Part shown: positions 35,441 to 43,766 of the stretch, one piece after another
Numbering within the stretch: position 1 is the stretch's first letter
Layout: each line of letters starts with the position of its first letter
NCBI RefSeq assembly: GCF_014269205.2
Contig: NZ_JABWRY020000001.1
Span: 1,302,001 to 1,366,000 of the forward strand
Length of the DNA: 64,000 nt
Direction of reading: 5' to 3'
From: Pseudomonas kermanshahensis
GTDB taxonomy: Bacteria; Pseudomonadota; Gammaproteobacteria; Pseudomonadales; Pseudomonadaceae
Notes under the pieces: generated by a model
Told to the model about the DNA's origin: nothing
The model's input: only the letters and a program-made list of their open reading frames with translations
Databases searched by the model: none
Position numbers and translations under genes: made by a program

Positions 35441-35794
35441 ATGGGACGTTTGACCACACACGTACTGGATGCCGCGCATGGCTGCCCGGGCAGCTCGATC
35501 AAGGTCGAGTTGTACCGTGTCGAAGGCCAACAGCTGGAGCTGGTGAACACCGCCCTGACCAACAGCGATGGCCGTGTTGATGCGCCGTTGCTGGAGGGTG
35601 ACGATTACCGCACGGGCGTTTACCAGTTGCAGTTCAGCGCTGGCGATTACTACCGCGCTCGCGGTGTGCAACTGCCGGCCCAGGCGTTTTTGGATGTTGT
35701 CGTGCTGCGCTTTGGCATCGACGAGAAACAGGAGCATTACCACGTGCCGCTGCTGATCTCGCCGTACAGCTATTCGACCTATCGCGGAAGCTAG
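35441..35794 (+). CDS. hiuH: 5-hydroxyisourate hydrolase
   Basis: This is a 117-residue transthyretin-like protein. MGRLTTHVLDAAHGCPGSSI carries the conserved His of the HxLD motif, and the protein ends in the diagnostic YRGS. It hydrolyses 5-hydroxyisourate to OHCU, the step between PuuD and UraD. No signal peptide is seen, so it is cytoplasmic. The ATG at 35441 is preferred; a TTG seven codons upstream extends the frame without a reason. It is divergent from puuE and ends in a clear intrinsic terminator. Confidence 0.95.
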   Translation: MGRLTTHVLDAAHGCPGSSIKVELYRVEGQQLELVNTALTNSDGRVDAPLLEGDDYRTGVYQLQFSAGDYYRARGVQLPAQAFLDVVVLRFGIDEKQEHYHVPLLISPYSYSTYRGS

Positions 35795-35802
35795 TTGGTC
35801 GC

Positions 35803-35856
35803 TAGAAGAATCTTCGTAGGTCCTTTGGCCCGCTCTCACACTGGCGGGCTTTTTTT
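35803..35856 (+). terminator. Intrinsic terminator of hiuH (duplicated downstream)
   Basis: GCCCGC (35828-35833) and GCGGGC (35844-35849) form the stem, followed by seven T. The preceding CTAGAAGAATCTTC and the whole ~54 bp are repeated in diverged form at 37216-37270. Confidence 0.85.
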
Positions 35857-35897
35857 CGTCTGGTGTATTTAATTTCTCAGGTGGAATCAACCGCGCG

Positions 35898-35915
35898 ACT
35901 GATATTTTTGTCAGT
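35898..35915 (+). promoter_or_regulatory. Rhs-associated hairpin 3
   Basis: ACTGATA-TTTT-TGTCAGT is a 7 bp stem (one G-T pair) with a 4 nt loop, ending 61 nt before the Rhs 3 start codon. Confidence 0.6.
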
Positions 35916-35976
35916 AGATTCTTGCAGGTGCGTTAGGGATGATCGGGTTTTCCGTCGCACTTGAGGATGTGGTCTG

Positions 35977-36753
35977 ATGGACACAAGAAATGCGTATTCG
36001 CCCTATGGTTACCGAAGCGACAAAACGGCGACGGCCGGAGCATTAGGCTTCAATGGTCAGTTTTTTCATGCTGCGCTGGAGTGCTATGCACTGGGAAATG
36101 GGCACCGGATATACAACCCTCGCATGATGCGATTTATCAGCCCAGATGCCTTAAGCCCTTTCCTCAAAGGCGGCATCAACGCTTATACTTACTGCCTGAA
36201 CGACCCTGTCAATGGGCTGGATCCCAGTGGGAAAACGGCTTTATTTAAGACCGCAGTTCAGGGGGCTGATCGTTTAGCGACTCTGGCAGCCAGCTATCTT
36301 AAGTTTTCTGTTCGGGACGGGATGTTCACGAATCTTCAGCACTGGCTTCTTGGCGATGAGATGTCGTACGCGAAGCTAGCAGTAAAGGCAAGCTACATCA
36401 CCTATCGCGAGATGGAGAGCAAAGCCAGCTTCTCCCAGCTCAATCCGTCAAAAGCACACAAGTTCGTATTCACGACTGAGCGAAAAGTCGTGGTTTTCAG
36501 CGGTCCGGTAGGCGGAACTATGCCGAGTCATGCCAGTCTCGGAGAATATTCAGGGCTGGGTTACGGCACAAAAGGTCTTGGCGAGAAAGCTATCAGCGCC
36601 GGTTATATCATTAGAGACAAAGAGGGTAATATATCTATTAATAATCATTCTGGCCACTTTCAGCCTGATTTAGAAAGCCTGAACCTCGTGAAGGAACATC
36701 TGAATAAGCTCGGAGTCGACGTAACACTCATACGTACTGGGTTCTCCACGTAA
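35977..36753 (+). CDS. Orphan Rhs-core protein 3
   Basis: This is a 258-residue protein that begins almost directly with the Rhs core (YSPYGYRSDKTATAG, LGFNGQFFHAALECYALGNG, MRFISPDALSPFLKGG, LNDPVNGLDPSG, to about residue 86). The unique tail starts KTALFKTAVQGADR and includes VVVFSGPVGG and a final INNHSGHFQPDLESL segment, a pattern that looks like the end of a toxin or effector domain but which I cannot name. The tail is richer in A+T than its surroundings, a sign of transfer. GAGG lies 12 nt before the ATG. No immunity gene follows; a dead transposase does. Confidence 0.78.
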   Translation: MDTRNAYSPYGYRSDKTATAGALGFNGQFFHAALECYALGNGHRIYNPRMMRFISPDALSPFLKGGINAYTYCLNDPVNGLDPSGKTALFKTAVQGADRLATLAASYLKFSVRDGMFTNLQHWLLGDEMSYAKLAVKASYITYREMESKASFSQLNPSKAHKFVFTTERKVVVFSGPVGGTMPSHASLGEYSGLGYGTKGLGEKAISAGYIIRDKEGNISINNHSGHFQPDLESLNLVKEHLNKLGVDVTLIRTGFST

Positions 36754-36831
36754 TCCCGAGAAACCAATCAGTGCCCCTCGGGGGCTGAATTTTTGTGGAG
36801 TTTCCAGCCATCTACGGAGAGGAATTCTGCG

Positions 36832-37210
36832 ATGGCAACGCGTTACGAACTCTCGGATGATGCTTGGGCTGTGTTTGCTGATCTCTTCAGCGAAAGCCGT
36901 GGCCGGGGGCGCCTGAATGACCGGTTGAAGTTCGATGGCATGCTCGGGTGCAATGCTCGGTTGCTGCCTGGCGAGAAATGCCGGGTCGCTTTGGTCCATG
37001 GCTATAACAGGGGCTACAATGCCGAAGCGCTATGCCGCTACTTCGACCAATATCGAATGTAACCGGTCATTCCGCTGTGCTCGATGAGCGCAAAGGCTGG
37101 CTAAAAGAAAACCGCCGGATCGTGATACGCGTCGACAAACTCGCGAAATCTTTGCTGCTATGGTCCCGCTGGATAGTTCCATGCGGTGTTTGCGACATCT
37201 CTTTTCGTAA
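36832..37210 (+). pseudogene. Remnant of an IS5-type transposase
   Basis: The first part reads MATRYELSDDAWAVFADLFS ... GRLNDRLKFDGML, the N-terminus of an IS5-family DDE transposase. It then jumps to GYNAEALCRYFDQYRM, matching the region near the end of the DDE domain, so more than 100 codons are missing inside. A TAA after YRM interrupts the frame where these proteins usually have Gln (CAA to TAA), followed by PVIPL. After a frame change WLKENRRIV, DKLAKS and MRCLRHLFS (to 37210) complete the C-terminus. It cannot be active. I could not define the terminal inverted repeats. Confidence 0.85.
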
Positions 37211-37215
37211 AGAGA

Positions 37216-37270
37216 CTAGAAGAATCTTCTATGGTCCTTCGGCCTGCTCTCACAACTGGCAGGCTTTTTT
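37216..37270 (+). terminator. Second copy of the hiuH-type terminator
   Basis: CTAGAAGAATCTTC is identical to 35803-35816; the stem GCCTGC (37242-37247) and GCAGGC (37259-37264) is followed by six T. It ends in the stop codon of the convergent Rhs 4 gene. Coupled changes keep the stem paired despite divergence from the first copy. Confidence 0.8.
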
Positions 37271-38009
37271 ATTGCCGTACGTCGCCGACTGGAACCCTGA
37301 AAATCGCTCCCGATTTGTTGGCTATGTGATCCAGAGCTCCTGAAATCAATGTAGCGCTGGCATTGAACAAGAACCCGGTCGCCGCTGCCGGATCTCCGGT
37401 CTGCGCAAGTTGCAGCGCCCAGCCGACGGTGCTATGTAAATGCAGGGTGGTGTTGCTGTCCTCTGACCACGTTCCTTCTGTGTAGTAAGCGGCTTGTGTT
37501 GCTGAAAGTGCGCCATCACCGTGTGATCCCAGATTTTCGTTCACCTGGTTCACCGCGTTGTTGAAAGGTTTGTCAGCCTTGTTCGCGTTTCTCCAGAGGT
37601 TATATCGGTGCTCCGGGAAATTTTCAGGCGGTATCGGTCCGCGAGTGAGTGCTCGCTTGCTGGTCGTGATGACTTCACTGATGAAGTCACGGCCCTTTAT
37701 TGCTCCCCCGACAATCCCTCCTCCTGCCAGCAGTTCAATAGCGGTTTTGAGCGGTAGGGAGATTCTGCCGCTCGGGTCTGTACGATTGACCGGGTCTGAT
37801 TCGCAGTACGCATAGCTGTTCAACCCACCTTTGTCGAAAGGGCTAAACTTGTCGGGGCTAAAGAATCTCATCAGGATCGGGCTGTACATACGATGGCCGT
37901 TACCCAGTGGATAAAGGCCGGTAAGCCCATCTTGAAACTCGCCATTGAAGGCCAATAGGCTTTGACCAGACGTGCTTTGGCCAAATGGGGTATAGATACG
38001 TTTGTGCAC
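37269..38009 (-). CDS. Orphan Rhs-core protein 4
   Basis: This is a 246-residue protein if read from the GTG at 38009, which has GGAGA 8 nt upstream; the start then reads MHKRIYTPFG, matching MDTRNAYSPYG of Rhs 3. The core (LLAFNGEFQDGLTGLYPLGNG, LMRFFSPDKFSPFDKGG, ESDPVNRTDPSG) is followed by a unique tail with a Gly-rich segment (LLAGGGIVGGAIKG) and ALSATQAAYYTEGTWSED. A TTG at 38060 would add 17 residues. No toxin fold or immunity partner is recognised. It converges on the transposase remnant and Rhs 3. Confidence 0.75.
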   Translation of the reverse strand: MHKRIYTPFGQSTSGQSLLAFNGEFQDGLTGLYPLGNGHRMYSPILMRFFSPDKFSPFDKGGLNSYAYCESDPVNRTDPSGRISLPLKTAIELLAGGGIVGGAIKGRDFISEVITTSKRALTRGPIPPENFPEHRYNLWRNANKADKPFNNAVNQVNENLGSHGDGALSATQAAYYTEGTWSEDSNTTLHLHSTVGWALQLAQTGDPAAATGFLFNASATLISGALDHIANKSGAIFRVPVGDVRQ

Positions 38010-38078
38010 TGAGCTGTCTCCAGCGGTTGCGCTAACGGTGTAGTTGTAACTTTGTATCAAATATCAATTTTCCGCGCA

Positions 38079-38096
38079 CCTGGCAAAAATATCAGG
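38079..38096 (-). promoter_or_regulatory. Rhs-associated hairpin 4
   Basis: On the minus strand CCTGATA-TTTT-TGCCAGG has the same layout as hairpin 3 with one unpaired position. It ends 69 nt before the GTG at 38009. Confidence 0.5.
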
Positions 38097-38167
38097 GTGG
38101 GGCGGTTAATGTGTGTTGAAGAACATGACGAAGGGCGCCGAGGCGCCCTTTGCCAGTGTTGTGAAGG

Positions 38168-39517
38168 TCAGAGGAACACAAACTTGGCAATGAAAATCGC
38201 ACACAGCACCCACAGGCTGGCCGAGATTTCCTTGTACTTGCCAGTCCCCGCCTTCAGCGCCACATAGGTAATGAACCCCAAGGCAATACCGTCCGCGACC
38301 GAGAAGGTCAGCGGCATCATGATCACCGTGACGATCGCTGGAATGCTGTCGGTGGCTTCGTCCCAGTGGATGTGGGCCATGCTGCCCATCATCAGCATCG
38401 CTACATAGATCAACGCACCGGCAGTGGCATAGGCAGGAATCATCCCCGCCAGCGGCGCGAAGAACATCGCGGCGACGAACAGAAGGCCGACCACGACGGC
38501 AGTCAGGCCCGTACGCCCACCCGCCGCAACCCCCGCAGCACTTTCCACGTAGCTGGTCACTGGCGGTACGCCGACCACGGCACCGAACACGCTAGAAGCA
38601 CTGTCGGCCTTCAACGCCCGCGACAGGTTTTCGATGCGGCCATCCGCTGCCACCAGGTTGGCGCGTTGCGCCACGCCCATCAGGGTGCCGGCGGTGTCGA
38701 ACATGTGCACGAACAGGAACGCCAGCACCACGCTGATCATGCTGACGTTGAACACGCCGGCCACGTCCATCGCCATCCAGGTCGGTGCCAGGCTCGGCGG
38801 CATCGACATCACCCCGCCAAATTTCACCAGGCCCAGGCCCCAGCCGGCCAGGGTGACGCCGATGATGCTGATCAGGATCGCGCCGAACACCCGCTTGTAA
38901 CTGAGGATGGCAATCGACAGGAAGCACACCGCCGCCAGCAGTGGGCCGGGTTCATGCAGCGAACCGAGCTTGATCAGCGTGGCCGGGCTGTCGACGATGA
39001 TGCCTGCAGTCTTGAGGCCGATCAGCCCGAGAAACAATCCGACGCCGGCCCCCATTGCATGGCGCAGGCTCACCGGGATGCTGTTGAGCAGCCATTCGCG
39101 CACTTTTGACAAGGTCAGGAACATGAACAGCACACCCGAGACGAACACCGCGCCCAGTGCCGTTTCCCAGTTGTAGCCCATGGTGCCGACCACGGTGTAG
39201 GTGAAGAACGCATTCAGGCCCATGCCGGGCGCCAGGCCCACCGGCCAATTGGCGTACAGGCCCATCAGCAGGCAGCCCAGCGCGGCGGCGATGCAGGTGG
39301 CGACGAACGCCGCGCCGTGGTCGATGCCGGCGTCAGCCATGATGTTGGGGTTGACGAAGATGATGTACGCCATGGTGATAAAGGTGGTCACCCCGGCGAT
39401 CATTTCGGTTTTGACAGTGCTGCCATGTTGCTTGAGTTTGAAAATCCGCTCCAGCCAGCTCGTTTCGAGCGGTGGGGCGAGATCCAGCGTAGGGGCTTCG
39501 GATTTGCGGCTTTCCAC
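38168..39517 (-). CDS. AzgA-type guanine/hypoxanthine permease
   Basis: This is a 449-residue inner-membrane permease of the AzgA branch of NCS2 (like GhxP and PbuG). Family segments are TEMIAGVTTFITMAYIIFVNP at helix 1, GLAPGMGLNAFFTYTVV, AMGAGVGLFLGLIGLKTAGI, FLFVHMFDTAGTLMGVAQRANL and GVPPVTSYVESAAGVAAGGRTGLT. It would import hypoxanthine, guanine or adenine with protons. It is divergent from the GntR gene at 39799, and the shared 281 bp contain both recurrent operator motifs, so it is a likely target of that regulator. Confidence 0.93.
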   Translation of the reverse strand: MESRKSEAPTLDLAPPLETSWLERIFKLKQHGSTVKTEMIAGVTTFITMAYIIFVNPNIMADAGIDHGAAFVATCIAAALGCLLMGLYANWPVGLAPGMGLNAFFTYTVVGTMGYNWETALGAVFVSGVLFMFLTLSKVREWLLNSIPVSLRHAMGAGVGLFLGLIGLKTAGIIVDSPATLIKLGSLHEPGPLLAAVCFLSIAILSYKRVFGAILISIIGVTLAGWGLGLVKFGGVMSMPPSLAPTWMAMDVAGVFNVSMISVVLAFLFVHMFDTAGTLMGVAQRANLVAADGRIENLSRALKADSASSVFGAVVGVPPVTSYVESAAGVAAGGRTGLTAVVVGLLFVAAMFFAPLAGMIPAYATAGALIYVAMLMMGSMAHIHWDEATDSIPAIVTVIMMPLTFSVADGIALGFITYVALKAGTGKYKEISASLWVLCAIFIAKFVFL

Positions 39518-39615
39518 AGCGGGTACTCCTCAAGTCTTTCTTGTTGTTTTGGAGCCATTGTCCTGCGCTTGCACTTGGCGGCTCCGCGAGGGAAGGCAGA
39601 CGTCTGACCGTTTTG

Positions 39616-39631
39616 TTGACTTATGGGTCAG
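39616..39631. promoter_or_regulatory. YTGACTNNNNGGTCAG palindrome upstream of the permease
   Basis: TTGACTTATGGGTCAG lies 98 bp before the permease start and 24 bp from the TTGTGTACAA site at 39656. Confidence 0.55.
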
Positions 39632-39655
39632 GAAGTTGCACGGTGGATTATGCTT

Positions 39656-39665
39656 TTGTGTACAA
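39656..39665. promoter_or_regulatory. TTGTGTACAA operator, permease/GntR region
   Basis: This palindrome lies 138 bp from the permease start and 133 bp from the GntR start. Confidence 0.6.
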
Positions 39666-39754
39666 AGAAAGCAAATAATGTTTTATCTTTTGTGTGCGCA
39701 ATGCGCAGTACAACGGCTATATAGGTAAAAGGCCACCTGCAGAAACGGCTCAGC

Positions 39755-39764
39755 CTGTGTACAA
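39755..39764. promoter_or_regulatory. TTGTRTACAA-like site just before the GntR gene
   Basis: CTGTGTACAA lies 34 bp before the GntR start codon, a position suited to autoregulation. Confidence 0.5.
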
Positions 39765-39798
39765 TGGCGCCATACTTTCCTTCGTGCCTCGAGAGCCC

Positions 39799-40554
39799 AT
39801 GAACGAACAGCTGCAACCTCTGAAAAAACCTGTGCGCGCTGGCAAGGCCGGGCGCAGCGGTACCCAGGACGACATCGTCTACGCGCATATTTTCGAGGCG
39901 ATCCTCGAACAGCGTCTGGCGCCGGGCACCAAGTTGAGCGAGGAAGCGCTGGGCGAGATCTTTGGTGTCAGCCGTACCATCATCCGTCGCGCCCTGTCGC
40001 GCCTGGCCCACGAAAGCGTGGTGCTGCTGCGGCCCAACCGCGGTGCGGTGGTGGCCAGCCCGACGGTGGAAGAGGCACGCCAAGTGTTCTTCTCGCGGCG
40101 CATGGTCGAACGCGCCATCACCGAACTGGCCGTACAGCACGCTACCCTCGAACAGCTCAACGAGCTGCGTCAGATGGTGCGTGAGGAGCGTGACAGCTTC
40201 TCCCGTGGTGACCGCGGCGCGGGCATCCGCCTGTCTGGCGAATTCCACCTGAAGCTGGCCGAGGCGGCGGGTAATGCGCCGTTGGTCAGTTTCCAGCGCA
40301 GCCTGGTGTCGCAGACCTCGCTGATCATTGCCCAGTACGAAAGCGGCAACCGCTCGCATTGCTCGTACGACGAGCACATGCAGCTGATCGATGCCATCGA
40401 AGCGCGTGACGCCGAGCAGGCGGTGAGCCTGATGATGCATCACATGGACCACATCGACAGCAAGCTGAACCTGGACGAAGAAAGTGCCTCGGACGATCTG
40501 CATGCGGTGTTTTCGCATCTGTTGAAAAAGCCTAAGGTTGCTGCCAAGGGTTGA
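39799..40554 (+). CDS. GntR-family regulator (FCD/FadR type)
   Basis: This is a 251-residue regulator with an N-terminal winged helix (IFEAILEQRLAPGTKLSEEALGEIFGVSRTIIRRALSRL, about residues 31-70) and a C-terminal FCD ligand domain with the metal-site acids and histidines (SGEFHLKLAEAAGN, YDEHMQLIDAIEARD, MMHHMDHIDS). FCD-type proteins bind small carboxylates or ureides and usually recognise tGTa-tACa palindromes, which is the form repeated across this cluster, including 34 bp before this gene. It is thus the best candidate for the TTGTRTACAA regulator. The ATG at 39799 is chosen over a longer frame that runs over the operators. Confidence 0.9.
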   Translation: MNEQLQPLKKPVRAGKAGRSGTQDDIVYAHIFEAILEQRLAPGTKLSEEALGEIFGVSRTIIRRALSRLAHESVVLLRPNRGAVVASPTVEEARQVFFSRRMVERAITELAVQHATLEQLNELRQMVREERDSFSRGDRGAGIRLSGEFHLKLAEAAGNAPLVSFQRSLVSQTSLIIAQYESGNRSHCSYDEHMQLIDAIEARDAEQAVSLMMHHMDHIDSKLNLDEESASDDLHAVFSHLLKKPKVAAKG

Positions 40555-40574
40555 TCGTTTGCTTGTATGAACGA

Positions 40575-40680
40575 GGGGGCCGCTTCGCGCCCCATTCGCA
40601 GCACAAGGCTGCTCCTACAGGGGTTACGCGATCCTTTGTAGGAGCAGCCTTGTGCTGCGAATGGGGCGCGAAGCGGCCCC
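40575..40680. repeat. Paired REP element
   Basis: Long inverted arms (gggggccgcttcgcgccccattcgcagcacaa-type and its complement) lie between the GntR and aquaporin genes. Confidence 0.8.
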
Positions 40681-40790
40681 TGGTCGTTACTGGCCATAAA
40701 CCAAACGTCTGCTAAATTCTTGTGAGCAAACCTTCATCAAGCAGTTGGGCTTGCGCATTCGTTGCGTTCAACTTCTTGAGGAAAGGGTTC

Positions 40791-41489
40791 ATGAGCATGT
40801 CCCTCGGTACACGCATGGGGGCCGAACTGATCGGCACCTTCTGGCTGGTCCTCGGTGGCTGTGGCAGTGCGGTAATCGCAGCCAGTTCCCCGCTCGGCAT
40901 CGGCGTTCTCGGTGTCGCCTTCGCGTTCGGCCTCACTGTCCTGACCATGGCGTTCGCCATCGGTCACATCTCTGGCTGTCATCTCAACCCCGCCGTGTCG
41001 TTCGGGCTGGTGGTGGGCGGGCGCTTCCCCGCCAAAGAGCTACTGCCTTACGTTATCGCCCAGGTGATCGGCGCCATCCTTGCGGCAGCGGTGATCTATT
41101 TCATCGCCAGTGGCAAGGCCGGTTTCGAGCTGTCGTCGGGGTTGGCGTCGAACGGCTACGCCGATCATTCGCCCGGCGGCTATTCGCTGGGGGCGGGGTT
41201 TGTCAGTGAGGTGGTGATGACGGCGATGTTCCTGGTGGTGATCATGGGGGCCACCGATGCCCGCGCCCCGGCAGGCTTTGCGCCGATTGCCATCGGCCTG
41301 GCCCTGACCCTGATCCACCTGATCTCGATCCCGGTGACCAATACCTCGGTCAACCCCGCGCGTAGCACGGGGCCGGCACTGTTCGTCGGTGGTTGGGCCC
41401 TGCAGCAGCTGTGGCTGTTCTGGCTGGCGCCGCTGATCGGGGCAGCGATCGGCGGCGCGTTGTACCGGGGCCTGGCGAAAGAGCCTTAG
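40791..41489 (+). CDS. aqpZ: Aquaporin Z
   Basis: This is a 232-residue six-helix MIP channel very similar to E. coli AqpZ. Both NPA loops are present (HLNPAVSF and SVNPARST, the latter with the selectivity-filter Arg), along with [29 protein letters not shown] and [22 protein letters not shown]. It moves water across the inner membrane; no glycerol-facilitator features are seen. The AGGAAAGGG site precedes the ATG at 40791; an ATG two codons later is equally possible. Its stop overlaps the guaD stop by 4 bp tail to tail. Confidence 0.95.
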   Translation: MSMSLGTRMGAELIGTFWLVLGGCGSAVIAASSPLGIGVLGVAFAFGLTVLTMAFAIGHISGCHLNPAVSFGLVVGGRFPAKELLPYVIAQVIGAILAAAVIYFIASGKAGFELSSGLASNGYADHSPGGYSLGAGFVSEVVMTAMFLVVIMGATDARAPAGFAPIAIGLALTLIHLISIPVTNTSVNPARSTGPALFVGGWALQQLWLFWLAPLIGAAIGGALYRGLAKEP

Positions 41490-42790
41490 CGCTGGTGCAC
41501 GCAACGCCCAGCGGCGTAGGTTTCGCGCACAGTGCGGTCATCGCCCAGTGTGGTGAGCACGAACAAGGTCTCTTCGATGCTGTTGGACTGCTGAATACGG
41601 TAGTCCAACAGCGGCGTGGCCTTGTAGTCGAGCACCACGAAGTCGGCATCGTTGCCGGCGCGCAGGCTACCAATGCGGTCGTCCAGGCGCAGTGCGCGGG
41701 CGCCGCCGAGGGTGGCCAGGTACAGCGACTTGTACGGGTGCAGGCGTGCGCCCTGCAGTTGCATGACCTTGTACGCCTCGTTCAGTGTGTTGAGCAGCGA
41801 GAAGCTGGTGCCGGCGCCCACGTCGGTGCCCAGGCCAACGTTGACCTTGAAGCGCTCGGCCTGGGGCAGGTTGAACAAACCGCTGCCCAGGAACAGGTTG
41901 GAGGTCGGGCAGAAGGCCACGGCCGAGCCGGTTTCGGCCAGGCGCTGGCACTCGTCGTCGCACAGGTGCACGCCGTGGGCGAACACCGAGCGCTCACCCA
42001 GCAGCTCGAAGTGGTCATAGACGTCCAGGTAGCCTTTCTGCTCGGGGAACAGCGACTTGACCCAGTCGATCTCCTTGAGGTTCTCCGACAAGTGCGTGTG
42101 CAGGTACACGCCCGGGTGCTCCTTGAGCAATTGGCCGGCCAGGGTCAGTTGCGCTGGGGTGCTGGTCGGTGCGAAACGCGGGGTGACTGCATAGTGCAGG
42201 CGGCCCTTGCCGTGCCAGCGCTCGATCAGTGCCTTGCTTTCGGTGTAACCAGACTCGGCCGTGTCAGTCAGGTAATCAGGGGCATTGCGGTCCATCATCA
42301 CCTTGCCGGCGATCATCCGCAGGTCGAGCCGTTCGGCTTCTTCGAACAGGGCGTTGACCGACTCCGGGTGCACGCTGCCGAACACCAGGGCCGTGGTGGT
42401 GCCGTTGCGCAGCAGTTCCTTGAGGAAGATTTTCGCGACCTGGTCGGCGTGGCCCTTGTCGGCGAACTGTTTTTCGCACGGGAAGGTGTAGGTGTTGAGC
42501 CAGTCCAGCAGCTGTTCGCCGTAGGAGCCGATCATGCCGGTCTGTGGGAAGTGAATATGGGTATCGATGAAGCCCGGGGTGATCAGGGCATCCTGGTAAT
42601 GCACCACGTCGATACCGGCATCCAGGGTCGGCAGCAGCTCGCTGGCGTGGCCGATGGCGCTGATGCGGCCATCGTCGACCACCAGCAGGCCGTCTTCGTA
42701 GTATTCATGGGAGGCCTCCAGGCCGACCTCGGCCGGGTCGGCGATGCTGTGCAGGATGGCGGCACGGTAGGCTTTGCGGGTTGCGGTCAT
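41486..42790 (-). CDS. guaD: Guanine deaminase
   Basis: This 434-residue amidohydrolase converts guanine to xanthine and ammonia. The zinc motif [20 protein letters not shown] lies near residue 85, later His/Glu ligands are in [15 protein letters not shown] and [17 protein letters not shown], and the Asp is in [16 protein letters not shown]. Last gene of the xdhABC-guaD operon, 10 bp after xdhC. It feeds xanthine to XdhAB. The start at ATG 42790 matches the usual [19 protein letters not shown] beginning. Confidence 0.95.
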   Translation of the reverse strand: MTATRKAYRAAILHSIADPAEVGLEASHEYYEDGLLVVDDGRISAIGHASELLPTLDAGIDVVHYQDALITPGFIDTHIHFPQTGMIGSYGEQLLDWLNTYTFPCEKQFADKGHADQVAKIFLKELLRNGTTTALVFGSVHPESVNALFEEAERLDLRMIAGKVMMDRNAPDYLTDTAESGYTESKALIERWHGKGRLHYAVTPRFAPTSTPAQLTLAGQLLKEHPGVYLHTHLSENLKEIDWVKSLFPEQKGYLDVYDHFELLGERSVFAHGVHLCDDECQRLAETGSAVAFCPTSNLFLGSGLFNLPQAERFKVNVGLGTDVGAGTSFSLLNTLNEAYKVMQLQGARLHPYKSLYLATLGGARALRLDDRIGSLRAGNDADFVVLDYKATPLLDYRIQQSNSIEETLFVLTTLGDDRTVRETYAAGRCVHQR

Positions 42791-42800
42791 AAAGCGCTCG

Positions 42801-43646
42801 TCAAATGGCTTGGCTGCGCCGGGAGGGCGGCAGCAACTGGGCAATGGGGCCGGCGTTGGCGGCAGCGTCATGCTGGCCGAAGCAGGCGTTGTAGGTGGCA
42901 ATGATTTCCGCGGCGATGGACACGGCGATCTCGATCGGCAGCTTGCCCTTGACCTCGGCAATGCCCATCGGGCAGCGCATGCGGGCCATGACGGCAGCGT
43001 CGTAGCCGCGCTCGCGCAGGCGGTGCTCGAACTTGGCCCGTTTGGTCTTCGAGCCGATCAGGCCGAACCAGGTGAAATCGTTGCGCTTGAGAATGGCGGC
43101 GGTCAGTTCTAGGTCGAGCTGGTGGTTATGGGTCATGACGATGCAATAGCAACCGGCTGGCAGCTCGGCCACTTCATCGACCGGCTCCTCGTTGACCACT
43201 TTGGTCACCCCAGGGGGGATGAGCTCGGGGAATTCCTGTTCGCGCGAATCGATCCAGCGCACCCGGCAGGGCAGCGCGGCGAGCAAGGGTACCAGAGCAC
43301 GGCCGACATGGCCCGCACCGAACACCGCGATCTGCGCCTGCACCGCGGCCATCGGTTCGAACAGCAGCACGGTGACGCCGCCGCAGCACTGGCCGAGGCT
43401 GGCACCGAGGCTGAAGCGCTCCAGGTGCGGGGTGGTGCGTTGTGCTTCGAGCATCTGCCGGGCGATGTGCAGGGCCTTGTATTCCAGGTGGCCGCCGCCG
43501 ATGGTGTCGAACAGCGCGGTGGCACTGACGACCATTTTCGAGCCGGCGTTGCGCGGGGTAGAGCCGCGTTCCTCGATGATGGTGACCAGTACGCAGGGTT
43601 CGCCACGGGACTGGTGGTCGGCGAGGGCGTTGATCCATTGGTGCAT
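42801..43646 (-). CDS. xdhC: Xanthine dehydrogenase accessory protein XdhC
   Basis: This 281-residue chaperone binds molybdenum cofactor and helps insert the sulfurated form into XdhB. It shows EERGSTPRNAGSKMVVS at the N-terminus, GQCCGGVTVLLFEP with the conserved Cys pair, a Rossmann-like segment VFGAGHVGRALVPLLAALP and IGSKTKRAKFEHRLRERG. It sits between xdhB and guaD; the 120 bp gap to xdhB contains a paired REP element. Confidence 0.95.
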   Translation of the reverse strand: MHQWINALADHQSRGEPCVLVTIIEERGSTPRNAGSKMVVSATALFDTIGGGHLEYKALHIARQMLEAQRTTPHLERFSLGASLGQCCGGVTVLLFEPMAAVQAQIAVFGAGHVGRALVPLLAALPCRVRWIDSREQEFPELIPPGVTKVVNEEPVDEVAELPAGCYCIVMTHNHQLDLELTAAILKRNDFTWFGLIGSKTKRAKFEHRLRERGYDAAVMARMRCPMGIAEVKGKLPIEIAVSIAAEIIATYNACFGQHDAAANAGPIAQLLPPSRRSQAI

Positions 43647-43679
43647 GATTCAACCTCTCTTGAAGGCTGACATTGTCCT

Positions 43680-43756
43680 TGTGGGAGCGGGCTTGCCCCG
43701 CGAATGCGGCAGTGGCCACACCCTCGTATTCGCGGGGCAAGCCCGCTCCCACAGGG
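43680..43756. repeat. Paired REP element between xdhB and xdhC
   Basis: Units tgtgggagcgggcttgcccc and ggggcaagcccgctcccaca are perfectly inverted inside the operon. Confidence 0.85.
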
Positions 43757-43766
43757 TTACGCGATG

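Noticed and set aside
36754..37268. A functional insertion sequence
   Set aside because: The transposase has a large internal deletion, a stop and a frame change, and I could not find paired terminal repeats.
38061..39798. Looked for a purine riboswitch before the permease, NCS1, xdhA and guaD genes
   Set aside because: No purine- or xanthine-riboswitch core could be recognised; the palindromic DNA operators explain the upstream regions better.
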